Shown piece after piece: positions 13,860-24,858 of a DNA stretch of 64,000 nucleotides. Positions within the stretch are counted from its first letter, which is position 1; each line of letters starts with the position of its first letter. Below the pieces are notes generated by a model. The model did not search any database, was not told the origin of the DNA, and worked only from the letters and a program-made list of their open reading frames with translations. The stretch comes from Ophryocystis elektroscirrha (Eukaryota > Apicomplexa > Conoidasida > Neogregarinorida > Ophryocystidae): NCBI GenBank assembly GCA_030141585.1, contig JAQIFP010000006.1, forward strand, positions 74,002 through 138,001, read 5' to 3'. The translations under genes and the position numbers were made by a program.

Positions 13860-15287
13860 ATGAAAACTATTACATCTGCCAAATTTTCTAATAAAAAAAA
13901 AGAAAATAAAGTTACTAAATCTATTTCTTCTCGGTCGAATTTACCATTAAACAAAAAAATTGGTCAGCATCTATTAAAAAATCCAGGAATTTTGGATAAA
14001 ATTTTATCTGCCGCTGGTATACGGAAAAATGATGTTGTTTTAGAGATCGGACCCGGAACGGGAAATTTAACAATGCGGCTTCTAAAAGAAGCCAAAGTCG
14101 TTCATGCTATAGACATAGATGATCGTATGGTTGGTGAAGTTAAAAAGCGAGCTTTCCAAGCTGGACTCAGAAATCTTGAAGTGTCTTCTGGAGACGCTCT
14201 TTCTGTCGAATTCCCAAAATTTGACATTTGTGTAGCCAATTTACCTTACCAAATAAGTTCTCCCTTTACATTTAAATTACTTAACCATAACCCACCTTTC
14301 CGTTGTGCCGTTTTAATGTTTCAAAAGGAATTTGCCGAAAGGTGAAGCCATATTGCAACTAAAATATATATAGCTTGTGTTTAAATAGATAAATAATGTC
14401 ATTTAAACATTATTTTATTATTTTCTCAATATTTAATTAAATACACAAATATATGTGTGAAGTTTGTATATATTAGCGTATGTTTTTTTATGGAAAATAT
14501 AAAATAATGTAATTATATATTTCTCTATGAATATCTCCTTATTGTTACAACATAGAAAATAAAAGATTATATCTATATATATATATATATGTGTTATTGA
14601 TTATTGTACATATTAAAATTATTTTTATATAAATGTTTTTAGAATGTGTGCCAATCCGGGTGATTCATATTATTGTCGGTTAAGCGTTAATGTTCAACTA
14701 TTAGCAAGGGTATGCCGAGTTTGCACCGTTAAACCAGAAAATTTTTCTCCTCCTCCAAAAGTTGATTCAGTTATTGTAAAAATCACACCCAAGCAAAATA
14801 TACCAAAAGTGAGTATTTAGGTATGTGTTACACATAAAAAAAATTAAAAAAAAAAAAAAAAAATTTTTAGTTAGATTTGAAAGAATGGAATGCATTTTTA
14901 CTTCATTGTTTTGGGCGTAAAAGAAAAACACTGTACAGTTGCTTAACAACAAAGCCTATATTTAAATTGCTGAGCAAAAATTATGAAGGCTATTGCGTTG
15001 AAAATCAACAAAATTATGTCGGAATTGATATTCGGGTATATTTTTTTTTTTTTCATGATATTTCTTAGGAGAAAATACGAGAAATTCTCAATTCAACCAA
15101 TTTAGAGAATAAAAGAGCAGTTACTTTAGACTCCTCACAGTTAATATCTTTATTAGATGCATTTCATAAGCAAAATTTATATTTTACGAAATACGCCGAC
15201 GTGGTTCAAGATAATAATTTTAAAGACGAAACTAATTTTGCTGAAAGTGATGTTGATGATGACATTATAATGAATGATTCAGACTAA
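13860..15287 (+). CDS. DIM1: Dim1-type 18S rRNA dimethyladenosine transferase
   Basis: Four exons (13860-14341, 14643-14808, 14871-15035, 15069-15287) give 343 aa. SAM-binding motif I is VLEIGPGTGNLT; the acidic loop HAIDIDDRMV follows. The catalytic motif is NLPYQISSP (N-L-P-Y, typical of KsgA/Dim1 enzymes). QHLLKNPGILDKI is the usual Dim1 start of the fold, and NFSPPPKVDSVIVKI the conserved C-terminal segment. Dim1 dimethylates two adjacent adenosines near the 3' end of 18S rRNA and is needed for small-subunit assembly in the nucleolus. A KKKENK-type basic leader fits nuclear import. I take the ATG at 13860 as start; the in-frame GTG 24 bases earlier is not a start. The first intron is 301 nt, the last 33 nt. 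Confidence 0.95.
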
Positions 15288-15441
15288 ATAAGATAATAGA
15301 TTTATAAGATTATTTTTTTTTTTTTTTTTCTTCCATATATAACATGGAAAATTAAAAATTTGTAAGTTAATTGATATACGTTATTTATTACTTTGAGTAT
15401 TTACAAAAAAAAAACAAGGAAATACTAAAAAAAAAAATGGA

Positions 15442-16437
15442 ATGTCATATCCAATTAATTCGACTCATTTTAAATGCTGGATATTTTCAAAAGAAAAAGT
15501 ATCAGAGATAAGAAAAAAGGTATATGATGAAGCAATTGATAATATAAAAAAAAAGTTATTGACACATAAGGAAATAGATTTACCAACCTTAGAAGATACA
15601 AATATACTTATTGAGTATTATTTAGCACAATTATTATATGTATGCAATGAAAAAGGACTAGAATATCGTTTAACTATTACTGCTGGTAATTTTCTATCAA
15701 GGTTTTTTTTAAAAAAAAGTGTATTGGAGTTTGATCCTCGAAAAATATTATTAACTTGTATATTATTAGCATCAAAATTAGAAGAAGTTTCAATGTCCGT
15801 AAAAACTTTCTGTGATGATGTTATTAGTACACGAGAAAAACTAATTGAAATATTAAACTATGAATTAAAAGTATTGGAAACTTTAAACTTTCAATTAATA
15901 ATATTAAATCCTAGAGGGCCTATACACTATTTGACTACAGAGTATTTTCATGAATACAAAAACAAGGAACCAGATCTGGAGGCCAAAATTACCGCTTTAA
16001 ACCAAGAAATGGAAAAATTGACTCTCCAAACATTATTCCATAATTTAAACTTTATATTTACTCCTTCACAAATAGCCATAGCAATCTTTTTACACATTGG
16101 CCCTAAACGTGTAGAAAATGTTAATACATTTATACAGGAACTTTTACATAGAGAAAAATATTCACACTGTATGAAAGGTATACAAGAAGCTAGGAAGGAA
16201 CTTGCACTTTTTTTGGAAAAACAACAGCCCGCTGAATTACTTGCTCCAAATGCTCTTGCTATTCTTAAAAAAATCGAAAAAATACATAAACTTATTAACA
16301 AAGGCGGATCCTCCAAAGATAAAAAAAAAACTAAAAAGTCAATAAAAACGGAAGTTAATTCATCTGATACAGATCAATTTAAATCGCCTCCTACCAAAAA
16401 ACTTATGATTAAAGTTGAAAATAACGATATTTCTTAA
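15442..16437 (+). CDS. Cyclin H-like cyclin (CDK-activating kinase / TFIIH)
   Basis: 331 aa in one exon. The start (NSTHFKCWIFSKEKVSEIRK) resembles the cyclin H N-terminal helix region, where a WxFS motif precedes the first helix. The cyclin box is clear: FFLKKSVLEFDPRKILLTCI and LASKLEEV, matching cyclin H [21 protein letters not shown]-type residues. The second fold has ILNYELKVLETLNFQLIILN and PRGPIHYL. The tail is Lys/Ser-rich. Cyclin H pairs with CDK7 to activate CDKs and phosphorylate the RNA polymerase II tail. Cyclin C or L remain alternatives, but the W-x-F-S start and the RGPIHYL region favour H. The start is the second ATG, in frame with the conserved region; the ATG nine bases upstream is out of frame. 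Confidence 0.85.
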   Translation: MSYPINSTHFKCWIFSKEKVSEIRKKVYDEAIDNIKKKLLTHKEIDLPTLEDTNILIEYYLAQLLYVCNEKGLEYRLTITAGNFLSRFFLKKSVLEFDPRKILLTCILLASKLEEVSMSVKTFCDDVISTREKLIEILNYELKVLETLNFQLIILNPRGPIHYLTTEYFHEYKNKEPDLEAKITALNQEMEKLTLQTLFHNLNFIFTPSQIAIAIFLHIGPKRVENVNTFIQELLHREKYSHCMKGIQEARKELALFLEKQQPAELLAPNALAILKKIEKIHKLINKGGSSKDKKKTKKSIKTEVNSSDTDQFKSPPTKKLMIKVENNDIS

Positions 16438-16568
16438 TGATAAATCAATAATATGTTTTTCTTTAAGTTAAATTTTAATTTTTTTTTCTTATTAAAAATT
16501 GCTCAATTACATATCATGCATAAACGTAAAAAAAAAGAAAAACAAAAAAAATTATTGAATACTTATAC

Positions 16569-17860
16569 CTAAGGGCAGTTTTGTTGCTTATAAGCAATAG
16601 ACGCTCGTAGTAATTTAGCAGAGCACTCAATTATATCCGGGTTTTTTGTGGAAATGGCTATCTGCAATAAATCATTTAGTTTTAAATCGTCATCAACATG
16701 TTGTCGTGACGAGGGAGATACATTTACTGACGGGACAGTAGACACATAATCTGAGTCTATGGAATCTGCATTACGGATATCTTGAAACCCGTGTGCATGT
16801 CGACAATACTCTCCAGCATTACAACTTCCACTTAACCAAAAACGGCACAACTTTGTTCGAAAAAAATTTCTATAGATAAATTAAAAGTTATTTGTGGTTG
16901 TAAAAGTAGCGTTAAACACAATTTAACAAAAAGTTAAAATAATTTACGATCTATTTATTTCATTGTATAAAGTTGCAATATAATAGATTCTGCTATTTAG
17001 CACAAAAATACACATACACACACAAACATATTACTATACATATATATTTAGTTTTATGTATATATAACTATGTATGTATAATATATATATATATATATGT
17101 GTATATGTGTGTATTTATAAATATATATAATATAGATATATATATTATGATATGTTATTTGTTTGTATAAAGAATCATTAAAGTAATATATCGGTTAAAG
17201 AACTATTTATAAAATTGGTTACTTGGTCGCTCTTAATTCTTTGGATCCGTGCGCATACTGGCAAGAGGAAAGTTTACAGTTATGGATCTATAAGTAATCA
17301 TTTATAGAAAATAAAACTTACATTAGGGCACATACGAGTTTTAGTTAAATCTGGTTTTTGTCGAAGTTCTAACAGACCATGAGCTAATTAATGATTTAAA
17401 TAAATGTAAGGTACCGTAGTTACACGAAGCACCCATGGCGCAACGACCTGAAAGATACCACGGGCATATCTCTGTTTTGTAATACTGAGCTTTATTGTAT
17501 TTTTTGCTAGACACGTGTGATACAAGAGTATTTGAGTTAATGCAAGTTCTAGGAGGTGTTGCTGAGACGCAGCTTGCCACCTGGTAGAGCGGTCCATCGT
17601 TCGGGTGACATCGAGCGACGGCCGCAGGTATAAACTCTGGATTTTTATTATTACAATCATATAACATATTCGCTCCAATAGTGACTGTATCATCCCCTTT
17701 TAAAAAGTTATCAAAAATTTAGCAATTTACTTGTGTTGAGTCCAATGTTTTGCCTTGGTGATATATATGGTGTGTAAGAAGCTGTAGTAGATGAATTAGA
17801 ATATCGTTTAAAGTTATTATGTTTGCTTTGTGAATAGTTGCAAGAATTATTGAAAATCAT
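16569..17860 (-). CDS. Multi-CCCH zinc-finger RNA-binding protein, 279 aa
   Basis: Five exons close exactly: 17860-17731, 17696-17415, 17383-17322, 17287-17223 and 16869-16569, with introns of 34, 31, 34 and 353 nt. Three linked CCCH fingers are visible: KTEICPWYLSGRCAMGASCN then YAHGLLELR; KTRMCPN-IHNCKLSSCQYAHG-SKELR; KLCRFWLSGSCNAGEYCRHA. Each is preceded by a K-T basic dipeptide and followed by an ELR- or DIR-type linker. Such arrays bind AU-rich or other single-stranded RNA and are abundant in apicomplexans and dinoflagellates. Residues 1-90 are Ser/Asn/Tyr-rich and the tail is a short helical region. The second finger is split exactly by a 34-nt intron, which hides it from single-frame searches. 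Specific RNA target unknown. Confidence 0.88.
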
Positions 17861-17933
17861 AATAATTATATTTAAAAATTATACTATTGTGAACTGACTG
17901 TGCTCGCGAGAAAATTCGAACAAACATGATATG

Positions 17934-19385
17934 TTAAAAGGCATAAACGTCTAAACATAAAAAAATGAAATATTGTAGCACATTATTTTGAATAAGTATT
18001 TATATTTATTAATTTAAATAATAATGTTAATTATATGCATAATACGTTATTACGTAAAATATAGAATATAATCAATTGTTAATTAAACTTGAAATATAAC
18101 AAAGTTTATTAACAGGATATAAGATTAATTATTGAGTATAATAAGTCGTTATTATATAAATAAAATAAATTACTATATAATAAGATAAGCTTCAGAATAT
18201 TGCATTATACAAAATATACTATATGTAAAATATTTTACATTAATTATTTATCGTTAAGTAATATAAAAAAGAAATATATTTTACTAAGAAATAATAATAA
18301 TAATTATCTTTTTATATTAAAATAAAAACTTACTATCCCATAGTTCTGGAAATTGCTCATTTTTATACATTTCTTCTTTTTGAATGGAGACTACTTCCGC
18401 TCCACATAACGCGTATAACTTCACCATATGTTTTGTCTGAAGCAGCATATCAATCAAAATTAATTTGCTGCGTAATGATTTATGCTCTATTCATATTTGA
18501 GCTAATTTCTGCTTAAATGCTTATTTGTTTGTCCAATAACTAAAATAATTTGATGACTTCATAAATACTCTAATATTGACTAACACTAATCTTAACTTCA
18601 ATCTGTATAATTGCACAATAAAGATGAATTGATTAATACTCATTGATACTAAGTGTGGGTATACATGTATATATAAGGGACTTAGCATATACATAATACA
18701 TGCACTCAAAAATACATGCACTNNNNNNNNNNNNNNNNNNNNNNNNNNNNNNNNNNNNNNNNNNNNNNNNNNNNNNNNNNNNNNNNNNNNNNNNNNNNNN
18801 NNNNNNNNNNNNNNNNNNNNNNAATACATGCACTCAAAAATACATGCACTGTATACTATATGGACTGTAAACTATATAAACTGTAAACTTTATGGACTGT
18901 ACACAGACAGATAATATTAATATTCAATTAAATATTAATGTAAGCGTTTGTTCATACAGGTTTAATAGACGTTGAAGGGTTGTTAAAGAGTTGCTTTAGA
19001 ATGCTGTTTTGGGTGTTTAATACGCATTTCTTGGAAGCAAAATCAAAGTAGTAAGATGAGCCTTGTAACTGGCATAAAAAAGGTGCGGCACATAAAACCC
19101 CTAAATCAATTACAATCGAATTAACTTACATCTTTCTTGAATAGTGGGGTCCTTAATTAATTTGTTTCTTATAAATGATATCGTTCGATTTGCAATTCCT
19201 TATTTGTCGCTATTTAGTTTGAACTCCTAACCTTTTGAAACAAAGTCACGAAACGCTATATTAGTCAGAATTTCTTGAGAAGTGACACAACCTTGATTTT
19301 ACATAATTCGAATTCTCGTACCAAAAACAATTAAATTCAAATAAGTGAAACTCCATAATTTTAACAATTTTTTTAATTTATTCAT
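17934..19385 (-). CDS. Secreted hypothetical protein(s), interrupted by assembly gap
   Basis: The N-terminal half starts with ATG at 19385 and joins through introns of 30, 33 and about 29 nt. It reads MNKLKKLLKLWSFTYLNLIV-FGCVTS then QEILTNIAFRDFVSKGIANR, and ends near 18956 at GTATGA. The first 28 residues look like a cleavable signal peptide; Cys residues in WVLCAAPFLCQLQ fit a luminal or exported protein. A second coding block (about 18500-18330, LILIDMLLQTKHMVKLYALC) continues to a stop at 17934. Whether both blocks belong to one gene is uncertain, because the 100-N gap and a repeat lie between them and the phases do not close without another exon. Function unknown. Confidence 0.55.
18695..18850. 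other. Scaffold gap with duplicated 28-base flanks
   Basis: A 100-N run at 18723-18822 is flanked on both sides by the same 28 bases (18695-18722 and 18823-18850), themselves two copies of AATACATGCACTCAAA-type units. A 100-N block is a conventional unknown-length gap. The identical flanks suggest two contig ends in a short tandem repeat that were not merged. Confidence 0.9.
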
Positions 19386-19903
19386 GCTAATATGTTTCAG
19401 GTAGTTACAAAGAAATAATTATATTGAAAAAGTTGTTTATTCCATAAATTTCAACCTTCTGTAAATACTAGAAACCAATTCTTTTTAATCATTCTTATTC
19501 TTATATTAAAAAATTTTAAAAAAAATTAAAGCATTCTCACAGACAAGAATTATATCAACGTAAAATATTACTTGATATATATTTGTTCCCCGCTTGAAAT
19601 TACAATGTTCATGATAAATTTTCTTAAAATTATTATGAGATAAAACTGCAAAAATATTTTTTAATATTACTATTAATATACAACTTATATGAAGATGCTT
19701 TACACTTAAGTATAAATGTGAAGAGAACAGCTAAAATATAAATTATGAAACATTTTAGAGATTTTATTTTTTATCGCCTAAAAAAAAAAAAGCTGCATTG
19801 AAAATATAATACCTAGGCTATTTGATTATATATTGCTATATATGTTTGCCTGGAATTATATATAAAATAAATTTTTTAAGAAAAATTGTTAATTTAAAAA
19901 TAA
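19386..19903. promoter_or_regulatory. Divergent intergenic region
   Basis: 518 bases between the secreted-protein start on the minus strand and the Isd11 start on the plus strand. No open frame; poly-A run at 19780-19791 before the plus-strand gene. Presumably holds both promoters. Confidence 0.4.
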
Positions 19904-20164
19904 ATGATCACTCCTATTCAACAAAAACAAATTGTGAAACTTTATTCAAAAATACTTCAACTTTCCAAAAAATTTGCATCTCCGAATTTATCGAAATATT
20001 TTGAAGTTAGGACTTTAGAAAAATTGAATCAATTTGAATCCAATCCTGTAGTAGACATACAAAAATTGACTGAACAATTGAACAAAGAAATATCCATGTT
20101 AGAGCATCAAACTGTTATTCATAACATGTATTCAAACCCTAATATGGATATAGGTTTAAAATAG
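19904..20164 (+). CDS. Isd11/LYRM4-like LYR protein of mitochondrial Fe-S assembly
   Basis: 86 aa, no intron. The pattern [16 protein letters not shown] near residue 8-23 matches the LYR tripeptide region followed by a basic-Phe site; here the Arg of LYR is Ser. The segment ending LEHQTVIHNMYS matches the Isd11 end (R-Q-x-V-I-x-x-M/L-Y). The length equals that of Isd11 (about 90 aa), a helical partner that stabilises the cysteine desulfurase Nfs1 and binds acyl carrier protein in the mitochondrial matrix. It implies a mitochondrion (or derivative) that still makes Fe-S clusters. Other small LYR proteins are the main alternative. The start is the first ATG after a TAA-rich leader. Confidence 0.75.
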   Translation: MITPIQQKQIVKLYSKILQLSKKFASPNLSKYFEVRTLEKLNQFESNPVVDIQKLTEQLNKEISMLEHQTVIHNMYSNPNMDIGLK

Positions 20165-20316
20165 TTGCCTTTAATTTTATTTTAAAACCAAAAAAATTAC
20201 AATATATTATTGCCCAGTAGTCGTAAGGCATAAATTATTTATGTAAATTTATTTGATTGCTTGAAATTAAAAGAGATCTACTACTTTTATATTTTTTTTG
20301 CTTTAAAAGGACCAAT

Positions 20317-21314
20317 ATGCTTAATAAAAAAAAACCTCATCCCGCAACTAAATACACTATAAATGAGCGTCGTAGAATTGGTTACATGCCAGAGTTGCTT
20401 CCAGAGCATGATTCAAAGCCTGTTGTGTGGTCAAGGAAGTCTGAACCCCCAGCGCTCAATTTTTCTCCACCCACCGCCACAGATTTGGTATTAGAATAAA
20501 TAATATTTTGATTTACTGTTTGCGTATATAACATAAATTTTACTTTATATATTCAGTGGACTGTAATGTTAAGTCAAAAATCCACAAGTGATATATATAT
20601 ACCTTCTCCCCGTAACAAATACATCCCTGAAGCAGAATACATGAAAAGCTCTAGCGTTCACGAATCCTCTTCAGTATTTCAGTAAGCTTATTTAATTTAT
20701 GTTTCATATTATAAGACTTCTTCGCATGGAAGTCAAAGATATTATTAAGCGCTATGAAGAACTACAAATTGAACATGCGCGCAAATTGAAAGAGGAAAAA
20801 GAAGCTGAACTAGCTCGACAATTGGAGGCTGAACAGAATAGAATCAAAGAAATGGAGTTAAAAAAACAGCAAGAAGCGGAATTAGCTTGGCGAAAGCAAA
20901 TGGAATTAGAAAAACTTAAGCAGACTGAAGAGTTAACTAAGCAAGAATCTGTGTTACCTGTGGATAATCAAAATGATACTTTAGAAAAACCTGATTCTGT
21001 CGCCGTTGATGCGAATTTTAAGGGCACTAGTAATTCGTTGAATGTTGTTCTTGATAAACGTAAGTGAGTGTTTAAATCGACTTTTATAGGTATTGATGAA
21101 TATATTCAATGCAAATTGAAGATCCGTGCTGAATGGAAACATTATTTAGCTACAAGCTATCTAGAAATCGAAAAAAACATACAGGTATAGAATTAATATC
21201 GGAGTACTGTACGTAATACTTTTGGTAATATAATCTATATATTAAAAAAGATTCATATGGATATTTAGTATTGTGCATGGATAGAACACAAATTTGCATT
21301 TTGTACAGTACATT

Positions 21315-21349
<35 letters not shown>

Positions 21350-23103
21350 TTGACTTTTGATATTTGTAATAGTATATGTACAATTATATTGAAAGATCAT
21401 TATTATTGAATGGTATATAATACATCAAAATAATATAACATCAAAAATTAATAGTATAATAATATATAATAGTATTAATAGATATATTTACTTATTTTTT
21501 TATTTATTGAATATATCATCTTTTATTGTTTAGTATTCCGAAATTGCATCCAAATTGAAAAAAAAATTTAAATTAGCCGTGAATAAGTTGGCGCTGACTC
21601 AAGCACAAATAGACTCAGTAAAATAGTGTGTATGATACAATTAAAAAACAATAGGTACAAGCAAAAGTTATTCAAATAATGCAATCCAGTGAAGCGTTAA
21701 ATAATGCAGAGTTCACAAAATATACTTTATGTTGTTTTACAAATGTATTATTGGATAATGCAAACGTACAGCTCCTTTTGAATTCAAAATCTTTGTGGGC
21801 ATTTGTACGTTTGATTTACCAGTAAGTTATGTTATTTTAACTTATACTAAGGCTGTCCTCCAACCAAATATTTTTTACTTTGTTCGAATCTTTATACTAC
21901 TGTCGATGTACATATATTGTTCCATATTATGTTTTAAAACCCAAAGTAATATAGTCTTTTATTTAAATACCAAATAGTAAAGCATTATTTTTCTAATAAT
22001 TAAAACTTATTAGAAAATATCTGGTGTGTATATGTATACGCTCAAGTCTATTTTTGTGGCATGTTACTGCATTTAATTTACAGTAACATAGTTAATTTTC
22101 ACCTAACATCTTATGCACATAAAATAGCCAAGAATATTCATTCAAAATAATAGGATTTTTTTTATTTTTTTATTCAGAGCATGTCTCAAACTGAGTTTGA
22201 GACTAATCGTGATCAGCTTATTGGCGAAGATAGCGTTTCATATTGTCGTCGTATGGCCTTATACGTAGCTTTATGGCTTTCACTAATTGGAATAAGAAAT
22301 GGTACACTTATACTCATAAAATTAGCCAGACTAATTGCTCATTCTGTATTGTTTATACAACTTTAACAAATAACGTAATATGTATATATATGTATATATA
22401 TACATATATATAGACATATATATACATATAAATGGACCTATATATACATATATGAATATAATTATAGATATATATGGATACATACATATAAATATATATA
22501 TATATATATACTCATCAATATTGTATTTTAATTTTTTCTATTTATTAATTGTTATATTAAAAGTTATATTAATTAATATATATAATATTATAATATAATA
22601 TTATTATAATAAATATATATATATATATATATATTTATTTATTTAATTGATTTTTTTAGACGGAGCTGAGTTTTGGGGCTGGTTCGCTCGTTTTGTTACA
22701 ATAAAAGCACGTAAAATATCAGCATTTCTTCTCTCTGCAACACTAAAATATACGGCTTTTATCGGGTTACAACTTTTTCCAACTCAGTTCCGCAAATTGT
22801 TAAACTGTATTCAAAATGACTATTTGAAGCAATTAGAAGCACTTGTCATAAAGTAAATAAATCGAACATTAAAATGCGAATTTGAATAATATAGAGACAC
22901 CCTTGGTGCTATTAAAGGAGAACTTGCAGAAATAAATCGTTTTTTCGAAGAATACAGGTAAAAATAAAAACATCAATGTAAATTAAAACATACATAAAAA
23001 AAAAAAAAAATGAATTGGTATCTTTAGAAAAACTGGTGAAGTGAAAGAACCAGAAGGTTATATTATTAAAAAAGTGGAAGCTAACTTGAATCCAAACGTT
23101 TGA
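20317..23103 (+). CDS. GLE1: Gle1-like mRNA export factor
   Basis: Ten exons (20317-20487, 20557-20681, 20716-21059, 21090-21184, 21534-21617, 21655-21821, 22180-22301, 22660-22852, 22895-22957, 23028-23103) give 479 aa with all phases closing. Residues 1-95 are unstructured. A highly charged coiled coil follows ([20 protein letters not shown]), then the helical GLE1 domain: [54 protein letters not shown]. This order (coiled coil, then GLE1 domain) is the family architecture. Gle1 with inositol hexakisphosphate activates the DEAD-box ATPase Dbp5 on the cytoplasmic face of the nuclear pore. At exon 7 I use the acceptor at 22178-22179, because it keeps the conserved frame. It ends one base before the stop of the minus-strand neighbour. 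Confidence 0.88.
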
Positions 23104-23104
23104 C

Positions 23105-23666
23105 TTATAAATAATTATCATTGCTCATACTTTTTGGAAAATTATATCTGGGAAATCTACAAGAGGCGTATTTGGTTAATACTCGCAATAACAATAAACA
23201 CTCATTTCGAGCTTGTTCGGAACTGAAAAAAAAAAGTTTAAAAGGTTTTTTGCTATTCTTACGGAAATATAATCGATATTGTATCCTTTGCAAGCTCAAC
23301 ATTAATGCAGTGTTGAGATGAGGGCCTACAAAATTAAATTTAGGTTTTTTTTTCGCAATTGAATTGTTGTATTGCTTACACTTTGTATTCTGATGGCGTG
23401 TTTTCAATTAGTTTACGGAAATTATCGGAAGCAAATCCAAGTTTCACTTTTTTAACAAAAGAGAAATGACATTGACGAGTTTTATGGTTGTTAATCAAAT
23501 AAAGAAACTTATCAAAAGTCAATATGTATTTTACACTTACATCATCATCTACTTTTAAAATTCGTATATATTTTTTTCCACTAGAGCTAACTCTTACAAG
23601 TTTGACTCCCGATCTATAAGAATTACATACTCCTTCAAACCACACTTTAAATTGAGGTTGATCCAT
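23105..23666 (-). CDS. Small PH-like domain protein, 144 aa (ISP-like candidate)
   Basis: Four exons (23666-23541, 23507-23380, 23325-23263, 23222-23105) with introns of 33, 54 and 40 nt. The 33-nt intron (GTAAGT...GATAAG) is in frame without a stop. The protein has the typical PH pattern: a first strand pair (SGVKLVRVSSSGKKYIRILK), VDDDFLYLI, FSFVKKVKLGF, then CINVELAKDTISIIFP and a final helix SEQARNECLLLLRVLTKY. The whole protein is little more than one PH fold. Small PH-fold proteins in apicomplexans include the inner-membrane-complex ISP family, but I see no N-terminal Gly/Cys acylation signal after the chosen ATG, so that link is weak. Convergent with GLE1 with a single base between the stops. 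Confidence 0.65.
23508..23540 (-). other. 33-nt in-frame, stop-free intron
   Basis: GTAAGTGTAA...TTGATAAG in the PH-like gene. The donor matches the GTAAGT consensus. Removing it joins KVDDD to FLYLINNHKTRQ; keeping it adds 11 residues without changing the frame. Confidence 0.6.
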
Positions 23667-23688
23667 TTTTGTAACTTCTGCACTTTAA

Positions 23689-24732
23689 TTAATATTTTCC
23701 TATATTAGTACCTAAATTATCCAAAGCTGCTGAGGCCTTAGATACAACACTATTTATACTAACAAAAGTGTCTGTTCGCTCTAAATTTTCCACCTACAAA
23801 TGTTATATAACTCCCATAAATGTAATAATATACTTCACTTAATTATTTTGTTCACATAACATGAGTTTATACTATTTTTATAGATAAATACTAGAATAAC
23901 TTCTTTAACATTTATATTCACATAAGCTGTACATGTAATTTTTAATATAGAAAAAGAAACTATTATATTGAATTTAATGGAAAAAACTGCATATATATAT
24001 ATATATATATATATGTACGATAAGATTAACAATAAAGTAAATAACGCAGTATATATGATAACATATATACTGGAGCTATTCAGAAATTCAAAAAGTTATG
24101 ATCAAATAAAATTTGGTTTAGTGTACTTTTTTTATTATAATACACAGCACATATATATATATATATTAAGCATTGTTACAACAATAAGAGATATAAAGAT
24201 AGGTTTTTTTATTGAATTACTTCGTCGTTTGCACTAAGGAGCTCAGATGCTGCAATTTCGTCGATCTAATGATATATGATAAGATGTATTTAATTACAGT
24301 TTCAGTGGATGTAATGTTTTCAAAAAGTTCTTGCTGTTTTGAACATTCAGGCGGTTCCCATTCCTCATCAGATGATTCGATGTCTTCATCAAAAAGATCA
24401 GTACCGCACACGTTTTGCAGTTCAGTTATAAATTTATCTAAGAATTCAGTGATTTTTTTTGTTGTTTTGTGAAAATGAATACGCTTGTCAAACAAAAAGA
24501 TATAAAATTAGCTATAAAGATATTCATTTAGTACAATTTGAGTGAATTTATACTTTCGTTTTTTAGAAGTACATCTGGGATTTCATGCATTAGAAACGTT
24601 AACCGACGACCTCCTCTATCAGGTGCTCGAAACTCAGAAATAACCGGCTGAAAGGAATATTTTAGTTTATAATTATTATTCACTATTAAAATTTATACGC
24701 ATATACTTAAAATATATATCCAAATGATGACT

Positions 24733-24771
<39 letters not shown>

Positions 24772-24820
24772 TTGAATATGTATGCCTATATGTAATATAA
24801 ATGTAACCTTCCATTCTTAA

Positions 24821-24858
<38 letters not shown>

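Noticed and set aside
18723..18822. Run of N as a possible masked element
   Set aside because: Exactly 100 N with duplicated flanks is a scaffold gap placeholder, not biology.
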